Source: Eubacteriales bacterium (GTDB taxonomy: Bacteria > Bacillota > Clostridia > Oscillospirales > CAG-382). From it: a stretch of 50,204 bases of DNA. Each line of letters starts with the position of its first letter. Position 1 is the stretch's first letter. Positions 16,087-24,561 of this stretch are shown piece after piece. The notes beneath the pieces were generated by a model. The model saw only the letters and a list, made by a program, of their open reading frames with translations, ran no database searches and was not told where the DNA came from. The stretch covers positions 1 through 50,204 of the forward strand of contig JAQVPJ010000018.1 of assembly GCA_028702135.1 (NCBI GenBank), read 5' to 3'. A program made the position numbers and the translations under genes.

Positions 16087-17135
16087 TATAACACAACTTC
16101 CTTGCCTGTTTTTGCGGATTCATAAATACCCTCTAACATTCTCTGTAGCGTAACAGCCTGATCAATAGGGAATATAGGCTCGGTTTTATTTATTATACAA
16201 TCAGCAAAATGCGTAATCTCGTTAAGGCAATGGTTGTCGCTCGGTACGTTTATCGAATCCGTGCTCAAATATCCGTCTCTCTCTCCGTAAACAGTAAGCG
16301 GTTCTAATATAATTCCGGCTTTTGTTCCGCAAATCTGCGTGTCGCAATGATCAGGTCCGTTAATCACCCAACTAACCTCAAACAGCAAAATGGCACCGTT
16401 CTCGAAATGAATGCAGCCGGCGCCTGAATCCTCGGTATCAAACCTGTTGTCAGGACACTGAGTACCCTGCCAGCGTCCTACGCCCTTTGTTTTGTAATCG
16501 CCTATCCTATGAGAAATGGCGGCGCTGATACGCACAGGCTTGGGACACCCCATAAGGTACCATGCGGCGTCGATTCTGTGTACACCTATATCAATAACAG
16601 GACCTCCGCCGGAAGTCTTCTTATCGGTAAACCAGCCAGTCGGAGTGCCTCTTCTCCTAACATATGCGGTTTTTGCAAAGTAAACCTCGCCAAGCTCGCC
16701 TTTGTCATACATCTCACGTGCGACACAGTTCGGATATCCGAATCTTCCCGGTACTGCAAGCAGGAAAATAACTCCCGCTTCTTTTACCGCCTTCTGCATC
16801 AAAAGTGCTTGCTCAAGATTAATCGCCATTGGTTTTTCACATAAAATATGCTTTCCCGCTGCAGCGGCGGCAACTGCAACATCGGAATGTGCGTTGTTCC
16901 ATACACATATATCAACCGCATCGATTTCCGCATTCTTCAACATTTCATCTACAGAAGCGAAAACTTTTGGTATTTTAAATCTCTCAGCGGCGGCTTTTGC
17001 ACGTCCAAAATCAATATCCGCCACTGCGGTAACCTCTGCATTCTTACAGATTTGATAAGCGGGCAGGTGAGCGGATGTTGCGATATTTCCTGCTCCGACA
17101 AGTCCTATTTTAACTTTTTCCAAGCTTTTTTGCAT
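16086..17135 (-). CDS. Gfo/Idh/MocA family sugar dehydrogenase-like oxidoreductase
   Basis: A 349-residue NAD(P)-dependent oxidoreductase. The N-terminal Rossmann domain begins with KIGLVGAGNIATSAHLPAY, and the family-defining Lys sits in CEKPMAI near residue 97. The C-terminal alpha/beta domain has the GGGPVIDIGVHRIDAAWYLMG segment (catalytic His-type motif) near residue 180. Members oxidise or reduce a wide range of sugars and cyclitols. The one-base overlap with nagA suggests a substrate in amino-sugar metabolism (inference). It is the first gene of the operon. Confidence 0.9.
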   Translation of the reverse strand: MQKSLEKVKIGLVGAGNIATSAHLPAYQICKNAEVTAVADIDFGRAKAAAERFKIPKVFASVDEMLKNAEIDAVDICVWNNAHSDVAVAAAAAGKHILCEKPMAINLEQALLMQKAVKEAGVIFLLAVPGRFGYPNCVAREMYDKGELGEVYFAKTAYVRRRGTPTGWFTDKKTSGGGPVIDIGVHRIDAAWYLMGCPKPVRISAAISHRIGDYKTKGVGRWQGTQCPDNRFDTEDSGAGCIHFENGAILLFEVSWVINGPDHCDTQICGTKAGIILEPLTVYGERDGYLSTDSINVPSDNHCLNEITHFADCIINKTEPIFPIDQAVTLQRMLEGIYESAKTGKEVVL

Positions 17136-17171
17136 CTCTCTTCCATTTTTATTTGAGTTGAATTTGTTTTA

Positions 17172-17200
17172 AGAATATCACATTATTTTTATGTTGTCAA
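17172..17200 (-). promoter_or_regulatory. sigma-A promoter of the Gfo-nagA operon
   Basis: Minus strand: TTGACA (17200-17195), a 17-base spacer and TATTCT (17177-17172), about 36 bases before the start codon. Confidence 0.7.
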
Positions 17201-17248
17201 TAAACGACACTCAATGAAAAAACAAAATATTTATTTATTAAAAAGCCG

Positions 17249-17277
17249 TTGAAATTACAAAAATGTTTTGATATAAT
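17249..17277 (+). promoter_or_regulatory. sigma-A promoter of the MoxR-DUF58-transglutaminase operon
   Basis: TTGAAA (17249-17254), a 17-base spacer and TATAAT (17272-17277), about 50 bases before the MoxR start. Confidence 0.75.
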
Positions 17278-17328
17278 ATATAGAAATAATGCATCTTTAA
17301 AAAAATACTGTAAACATAGGAGCAACAA

Positions 17329-18258
17329 ATGAACAAATCGAAGGAAATTATAACTGAATTAAAAAAAGCGATCGTCGGTAAGGATAAGGTACTAATCAAA
17401 ATATATCTTGCAATCCTTGCCGGCGGTCATATTTTGCTTGAAGATATACCCGGAGTCGGCAAGACGACAATGGCTATCGCCTTTTCAAAAACACTTGGTC
17501 TTGATTACAGCAGAGTTCAGTTTACTCCTGATGTATTGCCGTCGGATATAGTCGGATTTTCTATGTTCAACAAGGATACCGGCGAAATGGAATACAAGAA
17601 GGGTGCGATATTGTGCAATCTGTTCCTTGCAGACGAGCTTAACAGAGCTACAAGCCGTACTCAGTCCGCCCTTCTTGAAGCAATGGAGGAGAATCAGGTT
17701 ACTGTTGACGGAGTATCACATCCGCTGCCAAAGCCTTTTATGATCATTGCTACGCAGAATCCTACAGGCGCGGCAGGTACGCAGCTGCTGCCGGATTCTC
17801 AGATGGATCGCTTTATGATACGCCTTTCAATCGGTTATCCGAGTATGCAGAGCGAAGCGGAAATTGTAATGAGGCATCAGGGCGGAAATATTCTCGATGC
17901 AGTAAACAGGATAATAACGAGAGATGAGCTTGAAGAGATGAAGCGCGAGGTTGCAAAGGTGCATATCGCACCGGCCGTGCTTGAATATATAATAAGCCTT
18001 GTAACCGCAACAAGGAGCAACGAATATATTATGCGCGGTGCCAGTCCGAGAGCTTCATTGGCTCTTGCCATGATAGCAAAAGCCAACGCATGGGTACAGG
18101 GAAGGGATTATATTGTTCCTGAGGATGTGCAGTTATTCATCTATGACTGCATCGGACACCGTATCAGGCTTACACCTGAGGGAGAGGAAAGCAAAAAAGG
18201 TGTGAGATGGGTGCTTGAAAGAATAATAAATTCGGTACCACCTCCTGTTATAAAATAG
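17329..18258 (+). CDS. MoxR-family AAA+ ATPase
   Basis: 309 residues. The Walker A motif is GVGKTT in EDIPGVGKTTMAI near residue 48, the Walker B/sensor segment is LADELNRATSRTQSALLEAMEE (about residues 104-125), and IATQNP marks sensor 1. MoxR ATPases are chaperone-like and usually act with VWA- or DUF58-domain partners to mature or assemble other proteins. The next two genes, a DUF58 protein and a membrane transglutaminase, complete the conserved three-gene set. AGGAGC precedes the ATG. Confidence 0.93.
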   Translation: MNKSKEIITELKKAIVGKDKVLIKIYLAILAGGHILLEDIPGVGKTTMAIAFSKTLGLDYSRVQFTPDVLPSDIVGFSMFNKDTGEMEYKKGAILCNLFLADELNRATSRTQSALLEAMEENQVTVDGVSHPLPKPFMIIATQNPTGAAGTQLLPDSQMDRFMIRLSIGYPSMQSEAEIVMRHQGGNILDAVNRIITRDELEEMKREVAKVHIAPAVLEYIISLVTATRSNEYIMRGASPRASLALAMIAKANAWVQGRDYIVPEDVQLFIYDCIGHRIRLTPEGEESKKGVRWVLERIINSVPPPVIK

Positions 18259-18301
18259 AGATTTTATGTTAAAAAAAATACCCTTATAAGGAATGTTAAA
18301 T

Positions 18302-19303
18302 ATGTTAAAGAGGTGGATTACATATCTTGCTGTTTTAACCGGTGCAATAGCTTTTTACGGTATATATGACGGTTACAACTCATATTTTCTACTCATATCC
18401 GTTTTACTGTTTCCTTTTTTTACGCTTGCGATAAGTCTTTTTGGAATGTTAAGGATGCGCATCTGCTTACAGCCGCTTCCGACAGAAATAAAACGGGGAG
18501 AAGTTATCAACGCCGAGCTGAATATAAATCCCCGCTGTATATTCCCGCTGTCGCTTATAAAAATAACATATACGGCGAGGAATATTACTTTCTCCCGCAA
18601 TCAAAGCAAAGTAACAACATATATATACGGATGCACGGAAACAAACGTGCCGCTTCCGCTCGACACAAGTCATGTGGGATGTATATTCCTGGATATATCG
18701 CGCGTAAAGGTTTATGACTATATCGGCCTTTTTTCGTTATCAGTGAAGACACCCGAAAAAAGGCATATCACTATCATGCCTAATACAGAAAGACCTGTGC
18801 CTATGCCTTCTTTTCCTATTGACAAAATAAACAGCAAGGGTTTAAAACCAAAGCCGGGCGGCGGCTTTGCGGAGGATTATGACCTTCGCGAATACAGGAT
18901 CGGTGACCCAATAAACGCAGTTCACTGGAAGCTGACCTCAAAGCTGAAAAAGTTGGTTATCAGAGAACCGCTTATTTCGGAAAAAGGAAAGCTGCTCATC
19001 TGTTTTAACCTGTTCGGAAAAGCTGAGGATTTAGACAGCGTTTTCGGTCAGATAACATATATTTCTTTTTATCTGCTACGCCGAATGATAGAATTCAACC
19101 TTTGCTGGTACGGCATAGACGGCCATCTCAATGTCATAGAGATCAAGGAAGCAGATGATTACCTACGCTTTTTAAGTTTGGTCTTTATGAATCCGATAGA
19201 GCCGGAAGGCAGAGCAATTGACGAAGAGGCGTACAAGGATTCAGACTGGCACTATTTTGTCAGCTCAAATCTCCAGAATAAAGGAGATGATACCAATGAT
19301 TAG
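18302..19303 (+). CDS. DUF58 domain membrane protein
   Basis: 333 residues with two adjacent N-terminal hydrophobic helices (about residues 5-50), then a beta-rich region, and the DUF58 signature (a DYDLREYRIGDPINAVHWK segment) near residue 200. DUF58 is a diverged von Willebrand A-type fold found as partner of MoxR ATPases. ATG 18302 is preferred because AAGGA is then about 9 bases upstream; ATG 18293 would lie directly on that site. Its 3' end overlaps the next gene by 8 bases. Confidence 0.9.
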   Translation: MLKRWITYLAVLTGAIAFYGIYDGYNSYFLLISVLLFPFFTLAISLFGMLRMRICLQPLPTEIKRGEVINAELNINPRCIFPLSLIKITYTARNITFSRNQSKVTTYIYGCTETNVPLPLDTSHVGCIFLDISRVKVYDYIGLFSLSVKTPEKRHITIMPNTERPVPMPSFPIDKINSKGLKPKPGGGFAEDYDLREYRIGDPINAVHWKLTSKLKKLVIREPLISEKGKLLICFNLFGKAEDLDSVFGQITYISFYLLRRMIEFNLCWYGIDGHLNVIEIKEADDYLRFLSLVFMNPIEPEGRAIDEEAYKDSDWHYFVSSNLQNKGDDTND

Positions 19304-21716
19304 CAGAAAAAGAATTATCTTTTCAATTATCGCCGATATGCTTATGACCTTTTTCGGCACATACAGTATTTTGCTCGGGCTCATATCATCTTTTGATATG
19401 CGCGTGGATAAGTTTACGGTCACCTTATTCTGCATCATTTCGTCTATTTGCTTTTCTCTGCTTTTTCATCTGCAGAAACGTAAAAAGCCGTTCTATATCG
19501 GAACTGTTGTCTTTTTAGTGCTTTTATTTATAAGAAATCTAAAAAACATAAAGAACGGCTTCTATATTTTTCTGAATGTGTTGACCGGTTTGTTAGCAAA
19601 GTTTTCTGATATTATACCCGTTACTGACGAAGTTACGCTATCAAAATTTGCACAAACAAAAGCAAATAACGCATTTTTTTGCTTTTTAGCCGTAATTTTT
19701 GCGTTCTTTATTGCGTTTACAATAATAAAATTCTACACAATTCAACCGACATTGATTCTATCGGTAGCGAGTTTTTCTTTATGTTTAATATTTATTAAAA
19801 ATAAGCCGGATACTGTTCCGATTATCATATTTTTTGTTTTTTTAACTTCGCTCATTTTAATAAGCAATATTAAAAAAGGCCATAAAAACTATCATAACTA
19901 TATGTTCCTGAAATTCATACCGCTGATGCTTGTCTTTTTTATATTAATAACAAGAGTTTTTCCGGAGGATACATATAACCGTGAGGGCGTGGGCGATAAA
20001 ATGTACACGTTTTTTTCGGGGCTGTTACCAATTAACATTAAAGAACAAAAAAATACAAGCACAGACGAATCATCGTATGACGGCAGCGACAATTCCGGAC
20101 AAAATGTGAGCGGAAACGAAACCTCAGAACCTAATCCCGGAATTCAAAACGATTATCATGGCATTAATCTCTCGGGTGCAGAACCATTAAAGAATACCGA
20201 GAGTACTGTATTGCGCATCCTTTCTGATAAACCGGGCAAGTTTCTATTAAGAGGATTTTCACTCGATATTTATACCGGCTCATCATGGGCTCAGTTCGAT
20301 AAGTCGGTTAAAAGTGAGCTGGAGTTTTCCACATGGATAAACATGGTTAGCGAACAATTTCCGGACGGTACTATTGCAAATCCGATTTCTTTTGCGACCT
20401 ATAGTGCAATGATGAATGAAGGTGAAAAACCGGGTAGGTTACAAATTATAGAGGAAAAAAATGGCGGCGAGATATCCTATACCCCTTACTATCCGGTTTT
20501 TTTACCCGGCAATATTCATTCGTATATTACGGACTATGCTGTTTTTAATACCTATAACAATAGCAATAATGAGGATGTAAAAGCAAAATACAGTTTTTAT
20601 ACTTTTGAAGGAGAGAATATTTTAAACAATGAAAGCTATACAAAAAATCCCTATATCTCGCAGAAAAATTATGATCAGATAAATCAGTATGAGCAGCTTT
20701 ACAGAGACGCAGTAAATAGGTATTATACTCGCGTAAAACCGTCTACAAAAGAGTTTTTATATGAGTTTATTGATGGTGACTCTTTTTTACAGATAACCGA
20801 CAGAGCAGAGCTTGTAGAGAAAGTTTGCGATTACGTTAAAAGCTGTGCAAAATATAACATAAATACAGAACCCACTCCCATGGGTAGGGATTATGTTGAG
20901 TATTTCCTAACCCAGAGCGGGGAGGGTTACTGTATGCATTTTGCAACAACAGCAACCATGATTTTCAGAACACTCGGCGTTCCTGCACGTTATGTAAGCG
21001 GGTATGCTGCTAATGTAAAAGCAAAACAGATCAATCAGTATATAGATGTTACAGAGAAAAACGCACACGCATGGGTTGAGGTTTATTTTGACGGAGTGGG
21101 CTGGATCCCGGTTGATGTAACTCCCGGTTATGATGATCCTGACATATCAAGCGATAATACTTCAAACACCAACTCAGGCACTACATCGGGTAATATTCCG
21201 TCAACTGATGATTCCGACACCTCGAGTCGTCCGGACATCTCTGGCGTTTCTGATCCGAGTAATACCGGAGAATCAAGTGTTTCGCAATCGGAAGATAGCT
21301 CTTCAAGCGCCGATGATTCCTCAGACGTAAAAGGAGTCATTCCCAGATTTTTCGAAGATAACAAGACGATTATAATAATTGTTACATCATTATTGTTGCT
21401 TTGTCTTATGATATTTACGGTAGTATATCTACGGTTTTCCGCACGTAAAAAGCGTAAAAACGCTTTTTCTCAGGCGAACAATAACCGTGCCGTTATTGAA
21501 GCGTGGTGTTATATAAGCAAACTGAAAGCATACGGTGCCGTACCCGAAAAGTATATTTATAAGCTCGCACAGAAAGCGGCTTTTTCAAAGCATACTTTAA
21601 CATCCGAGGAGGCAAGGTTCGTAACATCCTATGCTGAAAAAACAGCAAAGGAAATAGATGAAAAGCTCAAGTTATTCGGTAGAATAAAATACAGGTATAT
21701 AAAAAGGCTGTATTAA
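19296..21716 (+). CDS. membrane-bound transglutaminase-like protein (TgpA-like)
   Basis: 806 residues starting at ATG 19296, which follows AAGGAG. About six N-terminal transmembrane helices (to about residue 235) are followed by a large extracytoplasmic region. That region holds a transglutaminase core with Cys546 (GEGYCMHFA), His591 (NAHAWVEVYFDGVGW) and Asp607 (PVDVTPGYDD). A low-complexity Ser/Asp/Thr linker of about 70 residues leads to one more membrane helix (about 690-712) and a cytoplasmic tail resembling DUF4129. The layout matches TgpA-type proteins, whose substrates are largely unknown. The upstream MoxR and DUF58 proteins are likely partners. Confidence 0.9.
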   Translation: MISRKRIIFSIIADMLMTFFGTYSILLGLISSFDMRVDKFTVTLFCIISSICFSLLFHLQKRKKPFYIGTVVFLVLLFIRNLKNIKNGFYIFLNVLTGLLAKFSDIIPVTDEVTLSKFAQTKANNAFFCFLAVIFAFFIAFTIIKFYTIQPTLILSVASFSLCLIFIKNKPDTVPIIIFFVFLTSLILISNIKKGHKNYHNYMFLKFIPLMLVFFILITRVFPEDTYNREGVGDKMYTFFSGLLPINIKEQKNTSTDESSYDGSDNSGQNVSGNETSEPNPGIQNDYHGINLSGAEPLKNTESTVLRILSDKPGKFLLRGFSLDIYTGSSWAQFDKSVKSELEFSTWINMVSEQFPDGTIANPISFATYSAMMNEGEKPGRLQIIEEKNGGEISYTPYYPVFLPGNIHSYITDYAVFNTYNNSNNEDVKAKYSFYTFEGENILNNESYTKNPYISQKNYDQINQYEQLYRDAVNRYYTRVKPSTKEFLYEFIDGDSFLQITDRAELVEKVCDYVKSCAKYNINTEPTPMGRDYVEYFLTQSGEGYCMHFATTATMIFRTLGVPARYVSGYAANVKAKQINQYIDVTEKNAHAWVEVYFDGVGWIPVDVTPGYDDPDISSDNTSNTNSGTTSGNIPSTDDSDTSSRPDISGVSDPSNTGESSVSQSEDSSSSADDSSDVKGVIPRFFEDNKTIIIIVTSLLLLCLMIFTVVYLRFSARKKRKNAFSQANNNRAVIEAWCYISKLKAYGAVPEKYIYKLAQKAAFSKHTLTSEEARFVTSYAEKTAKEIDEKLKLFGRIKYRYIKRLY

Positions 21717-21763
21717 GAAAAGCTTTTTATCGAACATACTCTTAATGCTCTAAAAACTATGTT

Positions 21764-21806
21764 AATCATCGGTTAAGTTTATAACAACCGATTGATAATT
21801 GTTTTT
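21764..21806 (+). terminator. hairpin between the transglutaminase and XRE genes
   Basis: AATCATCGGTT and AACCGATTGAT form an imperfect stem followed by AATTGTTTTT. It could terminate the MoxR operon. It also overlaps the -35 of the next promoter and so might be an operator for the XRE protein. Confidence 0.45.
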
Positions 21807-21827
21807 AAGTATGTTATTAATTATACT
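21799..21827 (+). promoter_or_regulatory. sigma-A promoter of the XRE regulator
   Basis: TTGTTT (21799-21804), a 17-base spacer and TATACT (21822-21827), 43 bases before the start. Confidence 0.6.
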
Positions 21828-21870
21828 ATGATCACAGGCCTGAATTTAATTTGAAAGGATCGATTATAGT

Positions 21871-22617
21871 ATGATTATAAAGATTGGAGAGAAAGTAAAA
21901 CTTCTCCGCAAAAAAAATGATGTTACGCAAGATAGACTCGCTGAATATCTTGGCATTACTGCACAGGCAATCTCACGGTGGGAATCAGAAACATGCTATC
22001 CCGATATCGAACTATTACCTGCCATTGCAGACTTTTTCGGTATAACCGTTGATGAGTTGCTTTGCGTTGATCAAGCAAAAAAGGAGTCTAAGATAAAAGA
22101 ATACATCAATGAAGCAAACAACTTTCAATTGCTGGGTGATTTTGATTCTGCTATACAAATTTATCGGCGCGCTTTGAGGGAATATCCTTCAAGTTTTCAG
22201 CTTCAAGTTGAACTTGCGTGCGCCATCGGCGCAATTGATAACGGCGTGAAAATATCGCAGGAACTTAGCAAAGAAGCAATCGATATATGCACACGGATAC
22301 TTGATGATTGTACGAATGACAATATCCGGTTACGCGCTAAAGCGATTCTGTGCTTCGTCTGCTGCCGTCATCTTGACGATAGAGATAAAGCCAAGAAAAT
22401 CGCGGAGGAACTACCCAAAGTTTATGCATGTCAAGAAGTTGCAATGGCAGAAATATTAGGGATTTGCTTGCCATCCAACAAGGCTTTAAATAATATTATC
22501 TCTCTTATCGGCAGTTTGTTGGTTTTATTTAAAAATCCGATTGGTTATAAGTGCAATGAAAACCCTACTGAGTGTGTTAAAGCATTGATCATCGAATTAA
22601 AAAAGTTAGAGATATAG
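21871..22617 (+). CDS. XRE-family transcriptional regulator with helical-repeat C-terminus
   Basis: 248 residues. Residues 1-65 are a Cro/C1-type helix-turn-helix with the typical VTQDRLAEYLGITAQAISRWESE segment and the TVDELL boundary motif. Residues 75-245 are alpha-helical and TPR-like, beginning with an acidic linker and the DSAIQIYRRALREYPSSFQLQVELA repeat, a layout often used to bind a peptide or protein partner. The target is not evident from neighbours; the inverted repeat at 21764-21797 in its own promoter may be an autoregulatory site (inference). Confidence 0.88.
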   Translation: MIIKIGEKVKLLRKKNDVTQDRLAEYLGITAQAISRWESETCYPDIELLPAIADFFGITVDELLCVDQAKKESKIKEYINEANNFQLLGDFDSAIQIYRRALREYPSSFQLQVELACAIGAIDNGVKISQELSKEAIDICTRILDDCTNDNIRLRAKAILCFVCCRHLDDRDKAKKIAEELPKVYACQEVAMAEILGICLPSNKALNNIISLIGSLLVLFKNPIGYKCNENPTECVKALIIELKKLEI

Positions 22618-22625
22618 TATATAAA

Positions 22626-22660
22626 GAAAGCGAGTCTGGTTGTGCCATCTCGCTTTTTTT
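22626..22660 (+). terminator. intrinsic terminator of the XRE gene
   Basis: AAAGCGAG pairs with CTCGCTTT around a 14-base loop and is followed by a run of T, 9 bases after the stop. It ends just before the convergent metallopeptidase gene. Confidence 0.75.
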
Positions 22661-22671
22661 AGATATGTCAG

Positions 22672-23193
22672 TCAATATTCTTTCAACATTTTAATTCTAT
22701 CAGCATAATCGGGAAGATATTTTTTTATCAGTTCATAAAAAGCCTTTCCGTGATTCTTGTATTTAATATGAGCAAGCTCGTGGACAATTACATAATCTAT
22801 AGCATCATTAGGATAACGCATCAGCAGATATGAAAAGCAGATTCCGTTTTTTGAGTTGCAGCTGCCAAAGCGTTTTTTCGCGCTTGTGATTTTTATCGAT
22901 GTGGGTTTAAGTCCCATTAATCTTCCGAAATATGCTGTCCTCTGCGGAAGATATTCTCTTGCAGATTGCTTTATTTCCTCTACATTATCTGCAACATCGT
23001 TTACATAATGACGGCGATTCTTAATTTTATCTATATGTTTCGAAATCCATACAGCGTGTTTTTTTACAAAACTGTCTACATCCTTATCACTCATATTTAA
23101 TGGAGCTCTTATGATAATATTCAAATCATCTGAGATTTCGAGCGAAACAGTTTTCCGGTCGGTGCGGATAACCTTGTAGCTGTAATCAGTCAT
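22672..23193 (-). CDS. YgjP-like zinc metallopeptidase (DUF45, M48-related)
   Basis: 173 residues, cytoplasmic. The C-terminal half holds the zinc site H138-E-L-A-H142 with the third ligand H148 (HELAH-x5-H), after the family segment RFGSCNSKNGICFSY with its conserved Trp/Cys-type region. The YgjP/DUF45 group is usually about 220-240 residues, so this is a compact member, shortened in its N-terminal beta-rich part. The physiological substrate of the family is unknown. It has a separate promoter at 23227-23255. Confidence 0.88.
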   Translation of the reverse strand: MTDYSYKVIRTDRKTVSLEISDDLNIIIRAPLNMSDKDVDSFVKKHAVWISKHIDKIKNRRHYVNDVADNVEEIKQSAREYLPQRTAYFGRLMGLKPTSIKITSAKKRFGSCNSKNGICFSYLLMRYPNDAIDYVIVHELAHIKYKNHGKAFYELIKKYLPDYADRIKMLKEY

Positions 23194-23226
23194 ATTCCAC
23201 CTGTAAAAAGCCTATTTTGTGCGACT

Positions 23227-23255
23227 ATTGTAACATATTACGATGAATCATTCAA
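23227..23255 (-). promoter_or_regulatory. candidate sigma-A promoter of the metallopeptidase gene
   Basis: Minus strand: TTGAAT (23255-23250), a 17-base spacer and TACAAT (23232-23227), about 33 bases before the start. Confidence 0.55.
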
Positions 23256-23296
23256 CAGCCTTTTTAATGATGAAATAATAATATTCAAAATTGCTA

Positions 23297-23325
23297 TTGA
23301 CAAATCCCGAGTAATAATATAAAAT
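23297..23325 (+). promoter_or_regulatory. strong sigma-A promoter of the polyamine leader
   Basis: TTGACA (23297-23302), a 17-base spacer and TAAAAT (23320-23325). Transcription should start near 23332, about 435 bases before the speD start codon. Confidence 0.85.
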
Positions 23326-23331
23326 ATGCAC

Positions 23332-23727
23332 AAGTTTTAGAGTCTTGACTGTAAACGATTCTGTCGTATGCAGTGAAACAAAAGAACCTTGACCATATCC
23401 GAATACAAAAACGGATATTCAGGCCATACGGACAGCCGGGTCAACTGCCGAAAAGCAACCAAACGGTTGCATTATTGATTGAGTTAAAAGCTCAAATTTT
23501 ATAAGTTGGTTACTTCATAACCATGTGTTTACACACAGCACTTGTGAAACGGTCAATAAGAGTAGTAAAAGTAGTTCTTGCTATATAGACTCTGAAATCT
23601 GATTAATAAGCGATAATGTTATTTATGCAAAGCCATGCTCTCGGGTATGCCTTCGGAATGAAAACCAACGTTTATTTACAGAATATTGACTCTGGTGTTG
23701 TTGAAACACCGGAGTTATTTTTTACCC
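23332..23727 (+). ncRNA. structured ~390-nt leader RNA upstream of speD, family not recognised
   Basis: The 573-base gap before speD contains no convincing gene but is full of short inverted repeats. They are 23395-23401 with 23412-23418 (7 bp, inside TTGACC 23389-23394 with GGTCAA 23439-23444), GCAACC 23455-23460 with GGTTGC 23465-23470, TTGAG with CTCAA (23479-23495), GGTTA with TAACC (23508-23522) and AATAAGCG 23605-23612 with CGTTTATT 23669-23676. AGAGTCT 23339-23345 can pair with AGACTCT 23587-23593, closing a multi-branched domain, or through GACTCT with the left arm of the terminator at 23688-23693. A strong promoter precedes it and an intrinsic terminator ends it. It could be a cis-acting switch or an independent small RNA. 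It lacks the signatures I know for SAM, lysine, cobalamin or guanidine riboswitches, T-boxes, 6S RNA and RNase P RNA. Confidence 0.7.
23689..23724 (+). terminator. intrinsic terminator in the speD leader
   Basis: ACTCTGGTGTT (23689-23699) pairs over 11 bp, with one G.U, with AACACCGGAGT (23705-23715), followed by TATTTTTT. It lies 43 bases before the speD start, so transcription of the polyamine operon must read through it unless a second promoter exists. Confidence 0.88.
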
Positions 23728-23766
23728 ATTGTCGCGTTGTAAGAATATTTTTTTGGAGAAAAGAAA

Positions 23767-24534
23767 ATGACAGAAAACAAGCTTAAGCTTTATGGCTTTA
23801 ACAATCTTACAAAATCACTGAGCTTTAACATTTATGACGTTAGTTATGCTAAAAGCGAACGGGAGCAAAGGGATTATATTGCTTACATTGACGAACAGTA
23901 TAATTCTGAGAGACTTACCAGCATTCTCTTGAATGTTACCGATATGATAGGTGCAAAGGTGCTTAATATCTCAAAACAGGATTATGAGCCTCAGGGAGCA
24001 AGCGTTACCTTTCTGATAGCCGAGGAGAATATGCTTGCCTCAAAAAGCGGGGAAACAGTCGTATCGCATCTCGACAAAAGCCATGTAACAGTGCATACCT
24101 TTCCGGAATTTCATCCCGGCAACTCAATAGCGACTTTCCGCGTAGATATTGATGTTACTACCTGCGGCGAGATTACGCCTTTGCAGACGCTGGATTATTT
24201 AATAGGAAGTTTTGATTCGGATATAATAACAATGGATTACCGTGTCAGGGGTTTTACAAGGGATATAGACGGAAAAAAGCTTTTTGTCGATCACTATATT
24301 ACCTCGATACAAAATTATATAAACTCACAAATCCTGAGGAAGTACGACGCTATCGACATAAATGTTTATCAATCAAACATTTTTCATACAAAAATGCTCG
24401 TAAAAGAGGTTGATTTGCAGAATTATCTGTTCAACACGGATGTTTATGAGCTACCTCCTCAGACGAGACTTGAAATAACAAACTCTCTCCGCAAGGAGAT
24501 GATAGAGATTTTCAGCGGCTCTAATATTTATTGA
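23767..24534 (+). CDS. speD: S-adenosylmethionine decarboxylase proenzyme
   Basis: SpeD decarboxylates SAM to supply the aminopropyl donor for spermidine synthesis. The 255-residue protein is of the longer Escherichia coli type. The self-cleavage site [10 protein letters not shown] places the pyruvoyl-forming Ser at residue 105, and a [14 protein letters not shown] segment follows (about residue 137). GGAG precedes the ATG. It is the first gene of a six-gene plus-strand polyamine operon and is downstream of a structured leader with terminator. Confidence 0.93.
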   Translation: MTENKLKLYGFNNLTKSLSFNIYDVSYAKSEREQRDYIAYIDEQYNSERLTSILLNVTDMIGAKVLNISKQDYEPQGASVTFLIAEENMLASKSGETVVSHLDKSHVTVHTFPEFHPGNSIATFRVDIDVTTCGEITPLQTLDYLIGSFDSDIITMDYRVRGFTRDIDGKKLFVDHYITSIQNYINSQILRKYDAIDINVYQSNIFHTKMLVKEVDLQNYLFNTDVYELPPQTRLEITNSLRKEMIEIFSGSNIY

Positions 24535-24561
24535 TTTAAAATAAAAAGCAAGGATATACAG

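Noticed and set aside
23332-23727. Leader RNA as RNase P RNA, 6S RNA, T-box or SAM riboswitch
   Set aside because: None of the conserved sequence blocks of these RNAs that I know appears in it, although I could not run a covariance search.
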